Shown: positions 34,561-40,980 of the stretch, one piece after another
Position numbering within the stretch: position 1 is the first letter of the stretch
Layout: each line of letters opens with the position of its first letter
Assembly: GCA_016792765.1 (NCBI GenBank)
Contig: JAEULD010000369.1
Coordinates: forward strand, 1 to 40,980
Direction: 5' to 3'
DNA length: 40,980 bases
From: Candidatus Odyssella sp.
GTDB taxonomy: Bacteria; Pseudomonadota; Alphaproteobacteria; Bin65
Translations under genes and position numbers: made by a program
The notes under the pieces: generated by a model
Told to the model about the DNA's origin: nothing
Seen by the model: only the letters and a program-made list of their open reading frames with translations
The model's database searches: none

Positions 34561-35385
34561 CTAGCTCGGCAATCCGTCGAGGAAGGCCTCGATCTCGCGA
34601 TTGAAGGCCTCCGGCTGCTCCAGCAACGCGAAGCGGCGCGCTCCCGCAATCCAGGCCTGACGGAAGTTCGGCAGATGCGCAAGCCGCTCGGGCTTGTCGG
34701 GGGACGGATCGTCGGTGCCGCAAATGCCGAGGATCGGACACCGGACCCGATCCATCTCCCGCACCAGATTGGGAATGGACGTATAGAACTCCGCGCTCTG
34801 AACGTAGTGCTGGCGCGGATGGCTGGCGAACATGCGCGCCACCTTGGCGCGGACCGCGGGATCGGTCGGGAAGATGGGCATCAGTTGCTCGTAGTTTTCG
34901 TCGAGGTAGCGCGCGAGCCCGTCGACGCCTTCGGCCTCCATCTTCCTGCCCATCAGGAGATGCAGGTCCGCGAACGAGAGCCGGTGCTTCTTGCGCCGCT
35001 CTTCGAGCAGCGGATAGCCGTCGAGTTCGTACCACGAAGAAAGCACGAGCGCGCGCACGCGCTCGGGGTGCAGCAGCGCGTAGGTCGCCGCGACGGTCGT
35101 GCTCATGGCGACGGCGACGATGGCGACGCGCTGAATGCCGAGATGGTCGAGCAGCGCGACGAGGTCCTGCGTCTGATTCCAGAGCGAATAGCCGTAGGGC
35201 GGGCAGCCGCTCTTGCCGTGCCCGCGCCGATAATAGGAGACGCACCGGAACCGCCGCGCGAAGTATGGCAGCTGGTGCTCGAACATCTCGATGCCGTGCG
35301 TCTCGCCGGGAATGAACAGGACGCACGGACCTTCGCCCTGCGTCTCGTAGTGTATGTCGCAGTTGTTCACCGTTGCCTTCGGCAT
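34561..35385 (-). CDS. Alpha/beta hydrolase-fold protein with degenerate catalytic triad
   Basis: A 274-residue single-domain alpha/beta hydrolase: PGETHG oxyanion region, YYRRGHGKSG, a nucleophile-elbow segment AVAMSTT with S95, an acid at D225/D226 (CGTDDPS), and a C-terminal EQPEAFNREIEAFL. The elbow lacks both glycines of G-x-S-x-G, and the catalytic His, expected before EQPEAF as in GHF-x-x-LEQPEAF, is R251. Ordinary serine-hydrolase chemistry is therefore doubtful; it may be a cofactor-free dioxygenase/lyase-like or non-catalytic relative. It starts 34 bases after the gntR stop and probably shares its transcript. Confidence 0.84.
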   Translation of the reverse strand: MPKATVNNCDIHYETQGEGPCVLFIPGETHGIEMFEHQLPYFARRFRCVSYYRRGHGKSGCPPYGYSLWNQTQDLVALLDHLGIQRVAIVAVAMSTTVAATYALLHPERVRALVLSSWYELDGYPLLEERRKKHRLSFADLHLLMGRKMEAEGVDGLARYLDENYEQLMPIFPTDPAVRAKVARMFASHPRQHYVQSAEFYTSIPNLVREMDRVRCPILGICGTDDPSPDKPERLAHLPNFRQAWIAGARRFALLEQPEAFNREIEAFLDGLPS

Positions 35386-35419
35386 CGCGCCCGTCTCCGT
35401 CCCGCCGCCAGCCGGCGTG

Positions 35420-36160
35420 TCATGCGTGCAACCGGATCAGCCGCAAGGCCGGCAGATCGCGGCTCGAATCGCGGTTGCGCAATACGAGCCGCAGATACTT
35501 CCACGACGATCGCGCATGCTCGAGGGTCAGCGCCTGAGCGCGCGTCCCCTCGCGGTTGCGGATCGCGTCGAGGATGTCGTGGTGCTGGGCATGGCCGGCG
35601 ACGAGGAACTTGTGCAGCTCGGGCACTTGATCGACGGGGGCCTCGACGAAGGTCTGCAGGCCGGCGAACGGCAGGTTCAGCACGTTGCGCAGCGCGCGGT
35701 TGACCATCGCGCTCTTGGCGCAGCCGAGCAGGAGCTCGTGGAACCGGTCGTTGAGGCGGATGAAGTCGCCGATCGAGGCGGCCGAGGCGGCGAGTGCCGG
35801 CATGACCTTGTCGAGATCGCGCAGGCACACCTCCATCTCCATCAGCGTCGCGGGCGAGACGCCGCGCTCGGCCGCGAAGCGCGCCGACAGGCCCTCCAGC
35901 GTTCCGCGCACCTCGATCGCGTCGAAGACGTCGGCCTCGGTGAACTCGCTGACGACGAAGCCGCCCGAGGGCAGCTCCTCGAGCAAGCCTTCCTGCTTCA
36001 GCTGGATCAGGGCCGAGCGCGCGGGCGTGCGCGAAACGCCGAGGCGATCGGCGATCGACTGTTCCGAGATCCGTTCGCCCGGCTGAAGCTGGCCGCTCGT
36101 GATCAGGCCCCGCAGACCGAACGTGGCCTTCAGCGTTTGCGATGGCTGCGCTTCGTGCAT
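35420..36160 (-). CDS. GntR-family (FCD domain) transcriptional regulator
   Basis: A 246-residue regulator: winged helix with LITSGQLQPGERISEQSIADRLGVSRTPARSALIQL (about residues 18-55; the GVSRTP motif is the recognition helix), then an all-helical FCD ligand domain with the usual metal-binding pattern D-x-x-FH, H-x-x-x-H and a late H. FCD regulators respond to organic acids. The ATG at 36160 leaves a normal short N-terminal tail; a longer start at 36205 would extend into the divergent promoter and cover a GTATAC site. It is probably the regulator of both the downstream minus-strand run and the divergent decarboxylase operon. Confidence 0.9.
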   Translation of the reverse strand: MHEAQPSQTLKATFGLRGLITSGQLQPGERISEQSIADRLGVSRTPARSALIQLKQEGLLEELPSGGFVVSEFTEADVFDAIEVRGTLEGLSARFAAERGVSPATLMEMEVCLRDLDKVMPALAASAASIGDFIRLNDRFHELLLGCAKSAMVNRALRNVLNLPFAGLQTFVEAPVDQVPELHKFLVAGHAQHHDILDAIRNREGTRAQALTLEHARSSWKYLRLVLRNRDSSRDLPALRLIRLHA

Positions 36161-36176
36161 GCACGACACTTTATCA

Positions 36177-36182
36177 GTATAC
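36177..36182. promoter_or_regulatory. Candidate GntR operator half, site 1
   Basis: GTATAC in the context ATCAGTATACCGAG, 17 bases upstream of the gntR start codon. FCD-type GntR regulators often bind palindromes with a GTATAC core. Its partner, site 2 at 36260-36267, is 84 bases away (start of core to start of core), close to eight helical turns. Assignment is by position and symmetry only. Confidence 0.35.
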
Positions 36183-36259
36183 CGAGATGAAATGAAACTA
36201 TTCATTCGGGGTCGAAACTGTCGATTTTATTGCTTGTCGTGCAATTGGCTTCCCTGTTA

Positions 36260-36267
36260 CGTATACG
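36260..36267. promoter_or_regulatory. Candidate GntR operator, site 2 (CGTATACG palindrome)
   Basis: A perfect 8-base palindrome, CGTATACG, 26 bases before the start codon of the decarboxylase alpha subunit and inside the AT-richer divergent gap. A repressor bound here would cover the likely promoter of the plus-strand operon; no convincing -35/-10 pair could be fixed, so the promoter itself is not called. Confidence 0.35.
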
Positions 36268-36292
36268 ATGGGAATTCGAAGCGGGTGACACA

Positions 36293-36787
36293 ATGCCGTC
36301 GGCCGAAAGCGCAAACGCGCTTCTGAACGCCTTGCGATATGCCGGGATCAACATGGTGGCCTCGTTGCCGGACGGCGCGATGGTCGCGGTCGTCAATGCC
36401 CTCGAAAAGAGCAATGACATCCTTCACGTGCCGCTCACGCGCGAGGAGGAAGGCACCGGCGTTTGCGCCGGCGGATACCTCGCCGGCAAGCGCTGCGCGC
36501 TTCTGATTCAAAACGCGGGGCTGCTCAATTCGGTCAACGGCCTCACCACGACGGCCCTCCAGTTCGAGATTCCGATGCTGCTGCTCGTGCTGTATGCGGG
36601 CGCCTACAACGACATGGCCTTTCCGAAGCTCGGGCAGGTCACCGAGCCCGTCCTCGACGCGCTCGGCATACGCCACTATCTGCTCGACGATCTCGCGCAG
36701 GCGAAGAAGATCATCAGCGGCGCGCTCGTCCAGGCCTACAATTTCAAGAAGCCGGTGGCCGTTCTCATCCACAAGTCGGTGCTGTAG
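36293..36787 (+). CDS. Thiamine-diphosphate-dependent decarboxylase, alpha (N-terminal-type) subunit, sulfopyruvate/phosphonopyruvate decarboxylase-like
   Basis: A 164-residue protein equivalent to the pyrimidine-binding domain of ThDP decarboxylases: LTREEEGTGVCAGGYLAGKR (E51-E53 contain the Glu that activates the cofactor) and QNAGLLNSVNGLTT. The split alpha/beta arrangement matches ComDE sulfopyruvate decarboxylase. The substrate would be a 2-oxo acid with a second acidic group (3-sulfo-, 3-phosphono- or carboxy-pyruvate type). The ATG at 36293 follows GGGTGA; an earlier start would add sequence from the regulatory gap. It is divergent from gntR, two bases before the beta subunit start. 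Confidence 0.86.
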   Translation: MPSAESANALLNALRYAGINMVASLPDGAMVAVVNALEKSNDILHVPLTREEEGTGVCAGGYLAGKRCALLIQNAGLLNSVNGLTTTALQFEIPMLLLVLYAGAYNDMAFPKLGQVTEPVLDALGIRHYLLDDLAQAKKIISGALVQAYNFKKPVAVLIHKSVL

Positions 36788-36789
36788 CC

Positions 36790-37410
36790 ATGTTCACGCG
36801 GGTGGAAGGCCTGAAACGCGTCCTCGATCTCTTCGACGGCGTTCCGGTCATGGTGACGGTGGGCGCCTGTTGGGTCGAGTGGGATGCGCTGCGCCCCAGC
36901 GACGGCAATTTCGCGCTCAAGACGCTCGGCAGCGGCTCCTCCGTGGGGCTGGGCGTGGCGCTCGCGCTGCCGAAGCGGAAGGTCGTGATCCTCGACGGCG
37001 ACGGCGCGGTTCTCATGAACATGAACGGCGTCGCCACCGTCGGGCAAATGCAGCCCAAGAACCTGATCCACATCGTCTTCGACAACAAGGTCTACGAGGC
37101 GTCGGGCTGCATCCGGACGGCAACGTCGTTCAACGCCGATCTCGTCGCCGTCGCCAAGGGCCTGGGCATCAAGAGCGCCCACCGCGTGGCGACGCCCGAG
37201 GCATTCGAGAGCCAGGTGCGCGCGGCCTTCGCCTCGGACGGCCCGCATTTCATCGTCGCCGAGACCAAGCTCAGCGAGGGCGATTCGACCTTCGCCTACG
37301 CGCGGCTCGAGGAAACCGACAACAAGCACCGCTTCATGCGCTTCCTCGAGAAGGTCGAGGGGCGCAAGCTGCGCGAGGACGCCATCGACGTGAAGACCTC
37401 GCTGCGCTGA
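36790..37410 (+). CDS. Thiamine-diphosphate-dependent decarboxylase, beta (C-terminal-type) subunit
   Basis: A 206-residue pyrophosphate-binding half with the ThDP/Mg motif G70-D-G72 ... N99 (GDGAVLMNMNG to FDN, 26 residues between) and LGSGSSVGLGVALALP before it. It forms the active site at the interface with the alpha subunit. It starts two bases after the alpha stop and ends 11 bases before the FAD oxidoreductase gene. Relative to ComE the C-terminus is some 20 residues longer, with an acidic/basic tail. Aldehyde product from a 2-oxo acid could feed the following oxidoreductase (inference). Confidence 0.86.
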   Translation: MFTRVEGLKRVLDLFDGVPVMVTVGACWVEWDALRPSDGNFALKTLGSGSSVGLGVALALPKRKVVILDGDGAVLMNMNGVATVGQMQPKNLIHIVFDNKVYEASGCIRTATSFNADLVAVAKGLGIKSAHRVATPEAFESQVRAAFASDGPHFIVAETKLSEGDSTFAYARLEETDNKHRFMRFLEKVEGRKLREDAIDVKTSLR

Positions 37411-37421
37411 TCGGGCGCCGC

Positions 37422-38993
37422 ATGGCCGCGTTCGACGCCGTCATCGTCGGCGCGGGCCACAACGCGCTGGTCTGCGCGCTCTATCTCGCCAAGGCGGGGC
37501 GGCGCATCCTCGTCCTGGAGCGCTCGGCGGAGATCGGCGGCGCGCTGCGGTCGGCCGAACTCACGCTTCCCGGCTTCGTCCACGATCTCTATGCGACGAA
37601 TGTCGGGCAGTTCGCGGTATCGCCCGCCTATCGGGACTTCGCGCCCGAGTTCGCGGCGGCCGGGCTCGAGTTCCTCTCCAATCCCTATCCCTACGCGACC
37701 GCGCTCGACGGCGGCAGGGCGATTCGGGTCTACAAGGATCAGGCGCTCACCGAACGCGAGATTGCCGCCGTGTCGGCCGACGACGCAGCCGCCTGGCGCG
37801 AACTGGTCGGCCTGTTCAAGCGAACGGCGCCGCAGTTCCTGCCGCTGTTCTTCACGCCGATGCCGTCCGCGGCGGCCCTGCTGCGCGCGGCGGGGCTGCT
37901 CGGCGCTTCGCCGCGAAGCGCGTGGGCACTCCGCCGTATCGTGAAGGACACGCCGCGCGCTTTCGTCGATCGCCGCTTCGCCGCCGACGAAACGAAAGCG
38001 CTGTTGATGCCCTGGGCCTATCACATGGATTTCGGCCCCGACGTTCCGGGAGGCGCGACCTTCGCTTTCGTGGCCGGCCTTTCGGGGCACTTGCGCGGCC
38101 TCAGCGTCGCCAAGGGGGGCGCTGGGGCGATCACGTCCGCCTTGCGGCGGATCGCGCTCTCGCTGGGCGCGCAGATTCGCACGTCGTCGGAAGTGAAATC
38201 GATCCGCATCGAGCGCGGACGCGCCGCGGGCGTGACGCTGGCCGGCGGCGAAACGATCGACGCCGATTGCATCGTCGCCAGCGTCACGCCGAAGCTGCTG
38301 TTCGGCGGACTGGTTGCCGACGAACACCTTCCGCCGGCCTTCCGCCGGCGCATCGGCGCCTATCGCTACGGGCCGGCGACCTTCGTCGTCCATCTGGCGC
38401 TCGATCGCCCGCTCGAATGGCGCGCGGCCGCGGATCTCGCGCAGTTCAACTACGTCCATCTCTGCGGCGGAACGGACGACATCGCGCGGACCTACGCCGA
38501 CAGCCTGGCGGGCCGGCTGCCGGAGCGTCCCGTCCTGGTGGTGAGCCAGACGACGCCGGTCGATCCGTCGCGCGCGCCGCCGGGCAAGCACGTCGCGCGC
38601 ATCCATGTCCGCACTGTCCCCTCGGTCATCGCCGGCGACGCGGCGGGCGCGATCGACGCGCGCAGCTGGAAAGACGCCGCCGAGCCCTATGCCGAACGCC
38701 TGCTCGATCTCGTCGCCGCACAAGCGCCCAACCTGCGCTCTGCGATCCTGGCGCGCCGCATCGTCGCGCCGCCGGAGATCGAGCTCGACAATCCCAACCT
38801 CGTCGGCGGCGATTGCGTCTCCGGCAGCCACCACCTCGACCAAAACTTCGCGCGGCGCCCGCTCCGCGGCTGGTCGCGCTACGCCACGCCGATACGCGGG
38901 CTCTACATGACCGGCGCGGCCACCTGGCCCGGCGGGGGTGTGCACGGCGGCTCGGGATACTTGCTGGCGCAGACGCTGCTGCGGCGAAGCTAG
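37422..38993 (+). CDS. FAD-dependent oxidoreductase, phytoene desaturase/PYROXD2-like
   Basis: A 523-residue flavoprotein with an N-terminal dinucleotide motif VIVGAGHNALVCALYLAKAG (about 6-25) followed by LVLERSAEIGG, and a C-terminal GLYMTGAATWPGGGVHGGSGY that closes the FAD site as in CrtI-type enzymes. No carotenoid genes are nearby, and bacterial relatives of this type without crtB neighbours are of mostly unknown function, often desaturating or oxidising hydrophobic or acid substrates. It is the last plus-strand gene; its TAG stop overlaps the TAG stop of the convergent ligase gene at CTAG (38990-38993). Confidence 0.88.
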   Translation: MAAFDAVIVGAGHNALVCALYLAKAGRRILVLERSAEIGGALRSAELTLPGFVHDLYATNVGQFAVSPAYRDFAPEFAAAGLEFLSNPYPYATALDGGRAIRVYKDQALTEREIAAVSADDAAAWRELVGLFKRTAPQFLPLFFTPMPSAAALLRAAGLLGASPRSAWALRRIVKDTPRAFVDRRFAADETKALLMPWAYHMDFGPDVPGGATFAFVAGLSGHLRGLSVAKGGAGAITSALRRIALSLGAQIRTSSEVKSIRIERGRAAGVTLAGGETIDADCIVASVTPKLLFGGLVADEHLPPAFRRRIGAYRYGPATFVVHLALDRPLEWRAAADLAQFNYVHLCGGTDDIARTYADSLAGRLPERPVLVVSQTTPVDPSRAPPGKHVARIHVRTVPSVIAGDAAGAIDARSWKDAAEPYAERLLDLVAAQAPNLRSAILARRIVAPPEIELDNPNLVGGDCVSGSHHLDQNFARRPLRGWSRYATPIRGLYMTGAATWPGGGVHGGSGYLLAQTLLRRS

Positions 38994-40486
38994 GCGGGCG
39001 GGCCAAGCGCCCCGCGCAATTCGTGTTTCAGCACCTTGCCGCTGGCGTTGCGCGGCAGCGGCGCCGTGCGCAGAGCGAGCCGGCGCGGCTGCTTGTAGCG
39101 GGCGACGCGGCCCTCGCAGAAGGCGCGCAGCGAATCGAGCGTGACCGTCCGGCCCGGCTCCGGGACGACGACGGCGCACGGCACCTCGCCCCATTCGCGG
39201 TCGGGCACGCCGACGACGGCGATCTCCACGATGCCGGGATGCTCGCGCAGCACGGCCTCGAGCTCGGCGGGATAGACGTTTTCGCCGCCGGTGATGATCA
39301 CGTCCTTCGCGCGGTCGACGAGATAGAGGTAGCCGTCCGCGTCGCGCCGGCCGAGATCGCCGGTCTTGAGCCATGCTCCGGCGAACGCGGCGCGGCTCGC
39401 CTCGGGATTGCGCCAGTAGCCGGAGAAGACATGCGGCGCCTTCACCTGCACCTCGCCGATCTCGCCGGCGGCCAGCTCGGCGCCGGCCGCGTCGACGATG
39501 CGCAGCTCGGTGTGGAAGTAGGGCAGCCCGGCCGAGCCCGCCTTCGCCGACGCGTGCGCGAGATCGACCAGCGTCGCCGGCCCCGCCGTTTCGGTGGCGC
39601 CATAGGTCTGCTGGACGGGGATGCCGCGCTGGCCGGCAGCCGCGATCAGCTCGGGCGGCACCGGCGCGCCGCCGCAGAGGATCCAGCGCAGGCTCGAAAG
39701 ATCGGCCGTCGCGAAGTCCGGATGCTCGAGCAGCGAGCGCACCATCGCCGGCACGGCGAAGAAATGATTGATCCGCTCCTTGGCGATCAGCGCCAGGACG
39801 GCGCCGGGCTCCCAGGCGCGCGGCAGGACGAGCGTCGCGCCCATGTGAACGAACAGTGTCGCGAACGAGAGCCCGCCGACATGGAACAGCGGCGTCGGGA
39901 CGAGGTTCACGTCGCCCGGCCGGTAGTCGTGCGACGCGGCCATCGTCGCCGAGGCCCAATACATCTGATTGTGCGTCAGCACCGCGCCTTTCGGGCGCCC
40001 GGTGGTGCCGGAGGTATAGACCAGCACCAGCGGTTCGCCGCCGCCGGCCGCGGGCTGGGGCTCTTGCGCCGGCGCGGCGGCGACCTGCGCGCGCCAACCG
40101 GTCTCTGCCGCGGACACCGTTAGCCCGCGCCGGCCGCCTGCGGAAACCGCCGGCGCGAACTCGATTCCGTGGACGAGCAGCTTCGGCTCGCTGTCGCCGA
40201 GGATGTAGTCGATCTCTTGCGCGGCGAGGCGCCAGTTGATCGCGCACAGAATCGCGCCGATCTTCGCCGCGCCGTAGTAGAGCGCCACGTAATCCGGGCC
40301 GTTGCGCATCAGTGCCGCAACGCGATCGCCGGCGCGCACGCCGCTCGCCACGAGCGCATGGGCGGCGCGGCAGGCTTCGCCGTTCAGGTCGCGGAACGAG
40401 AAACGCCGCTCCTCCGCGACCAGCGCGAGGTGATCGCCGTCGAGCAGCGCCCGCCGGGCGAGGAGCCGGCCGATATTGATGTCCAT
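38990..40486 (-). CDS. AMP-forming acyl-CoA synthetase (ligase)
   Basis: A 498-residue ANL-superfamily ligase: P-loop YTSGTTGRPKG (about 157-167), TYGATET (about 285), TGDLGRRDADGYLYLVDRAKD (about 370-390), GGENVYPAE hinge region, and the C-terminal catalytic Lys in PRNASGKVLKHEL. All parts needed for adenylation and thioesterification are present. It activates a carboxylic acid, probably a medium-length or aromatic acid by resemblance to FadD/benzoate-type ligases. It is encoded 12 bases after an enoyl-CoA hydratase-family gene on the same strand, which suggests a CoA-thioester degradation unit. Confidence 0.93.
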   Translation of the reverse strand: MDINIGRLLARRALLDGDHLALVAEERRFSFRDLNGEACRAAHALVASGVRAGDRVAALMRNGPDYVALYYGAAKIGAILCAINWRLAAQEIDYILGDSEPKLLVHGIEFAPAVSAGGRRGLTVSAAETGWRAQVAAAPAQEPQPAAGGGEPLVLVYTSGTTGRPKGAVLTHNQMYWASATMAASHDYRPGDVNLVPTPLFHVGGLSFATLFVHMGATLVLPRAWEPGAVLALIAKERINHFFAVPAMVRSLLEHPDFATADLSSLRWILCGGAPVPPELIAAAGQRGIPVQQTYGATETAGPATLVDLAHASAKAGSAGLPYFHTELRIVDAAGAELAAGEIGEVQVKAPHVFSGYWRNPEASRAAFAGAWLKTGDLGRRDADGYLYLVDRAKDVIITGGENVYPAELEAVLREHPGIVEIAVVGVPDREWGEVPCAVVVPEPGRTVTLDSLRAFCEGRVARYKQPRRLALRTAPLPRNASGKVLKHELRGALGPPA

Positions 40487-40498
40487 CCCGCGCGCGCC

Positions 40499-40980
40499 TT
40501 ATCGCTTGAACGGCCCGTCGCGCGCCTCCAGGAACGCCCGCATGCCCTCCTTGGCGAGGATATCGAGCAGCCGCTTCTGGTCCGGCGTGTTGGCGCCGAT
40601 CACGAGCGTGTCGGCCAGCGCGTGCTGGCGGATCGCCGAGGTGGCGCCCATCAGGTCGTAGGCGAGCCTCAGACTGCGCTTCTTCATCTGCAACGCATAG
40701 GGCGGCACCTTGGCCAGGCGCTCCGCCAGCGCCCGCGCCGCGCCCATGAGGTCTTTCGCCGGAACCACGCGGTTCACGACGCCGAGCCGCAGCAGGTCGT
40801 CGGCGCCGACGAGATCGCCGGTGTAGTAGATCTCGTGCGCCGCGCGGCTGTGCGTGAGGAACGGCAGCATCAGGAACGGCGAGAGCGCGCCGTGGCGGAT
40901 CTCGGGCTCGCCGAGGCGCGCATGCTCGGCCGCGATGGCGAGGTCGCAGGCCAGCGCCATGCCCGACCCGGTGCCGACGG
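40499..40980 (-). CDS. Enoyl-CoA hydratase/isomerase (crotonase) family protein, N-terminus beyond the window
   Basis: The C-terminal 160 residues of a crotonase-fold protein: GTGSGMALACDLAIAAEHARLGEPE, then YYTGDLVGADDLLRLGVVNRVV and a C-terminal EGMRAFLEARDGPFKR. Of the two hydratase glutamates, the one in G-x-PE (rat Glu164) is kept and the one after GGGC (rat Glu144) is Gly. This pattern is common in crotonase-family isomerases, hydrolases and other variants, so hydratase activity is not assured. The missing N-terminus carries the first oxyanion-hole segment. It is probably cotranscribed with the acyl-CoA ligase. Confidence 0.9.
   Translation of the reverse strand, partial: VGTGSGMALACDLAIAAEHARLGEPEIRHGALSPFLMLPFLTHSRAAHEIYYTGDLVGADDLLRLGVVNRVVPAKDLMGAARALAERLAKVPPYALQMKKRSLRLAYDLMGATSAIRQHALADTLVIGANTPDQKRLLDILAKEGMRAFLEARDGPFKR

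Noticed and set aside
37422-38993. Annotation as phytoene desaturase for carotenoids
   Set aside because: No phytoene synthase or other carotenoid gene is present; only the fold can be supported.

Overview
The window is about 41 kb of very GC-rich bacterial DNA packed with genes; no gap between genes exceeds about 200 bases. Small-molecule import and oxidative or CoA-linked catabolism dominate: two complete branched-chain-amino-acid-type (HAAT/LIV) ABC importers, one TRAP importer and about twenty catabolic enzymes. Twin-arginine-type signals on both ABC binding proteins, a FixK/FNR-like box, IclR and GntR regulators and HyuAB-type enzymes suggest a soil or aquatic proteobacterium, probably an alphaproteobacterium. 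This placement is inference. I see no rRNA, tRNA, CRISPR array, insertion sequence or phage gene.

Region A (1-10998, minus strand) is one tightly overlapping operon: hyuA, hyuB, acyl-CoA dehydrogenase, B12-binding subunit and large subunit of an acyl-CoA mutase, FAD, 2Fe-2S and molybdopterin subunits of a molybdenum hydroxylase, and a class III CoA-transferase that runs off the left edge. A FixK/FNR-like box (11101-11114) lies upstream. Region B (11181-22440) has an iclR gene divergent from a plus-strand operon: metallo-beta-lactamase-fold hydrolase, aconitase-type dehydratase (two subunits), isocitrate-lyase/PEP-mutase-family lyase, LIV importer (binding protein, H, M, G, F), Rieske oxygenase and TauD-type dioxygenase. 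An inverted repeat and a good sigma70-like promoter lie between iclR and this operon.

Region C (22481-24507) is a divergent pair: a maleate isomerase/Asp-Glu racemase-like enzyme with both cysteines, and a class A flavin monooxygenase. Region D (24547-36160, minus strand) is a co-directional run: GntR regulator, alpha/beta hydrolase-fold protein, unrecognised ferritin-like diiron protein, TRAP importer (P, Q, M), maleamate-amidase-like cysteine hydrolase, a cysteine-less maleate-isomerase/arylmalonate-decarboxylase-like protein, and a second LIV importer. Region E (36293-40980) holds a split thiamine-diphosphate decarboxylase and a CrtI-like FAD oxidoreductase on the plus strand, converging on an acyl-CoA ligase and a partial enoyl-CoA hydratase-family gene on the minus strand.

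The likely theme is uptake of a cyclic, perhaps nitrogen-containing, or branched dicarboxylic compound, followed by ring hydroxylation, ATP-dependent ring opening, CoA activation, B12 carbon-skeleton rearrangement, hydration and C-C cleavage. The substrate cannot be read from the sequence. The most unusual proteins are a dehydratase small subunit whose usual catalytic Ser-Ser-Arg segment is replaced, an acyl-CoA mutase with a rewritten substrate site, a diiron protein of unknown function, and several enzyme-fold proteins lacking their usual catalytic residue.
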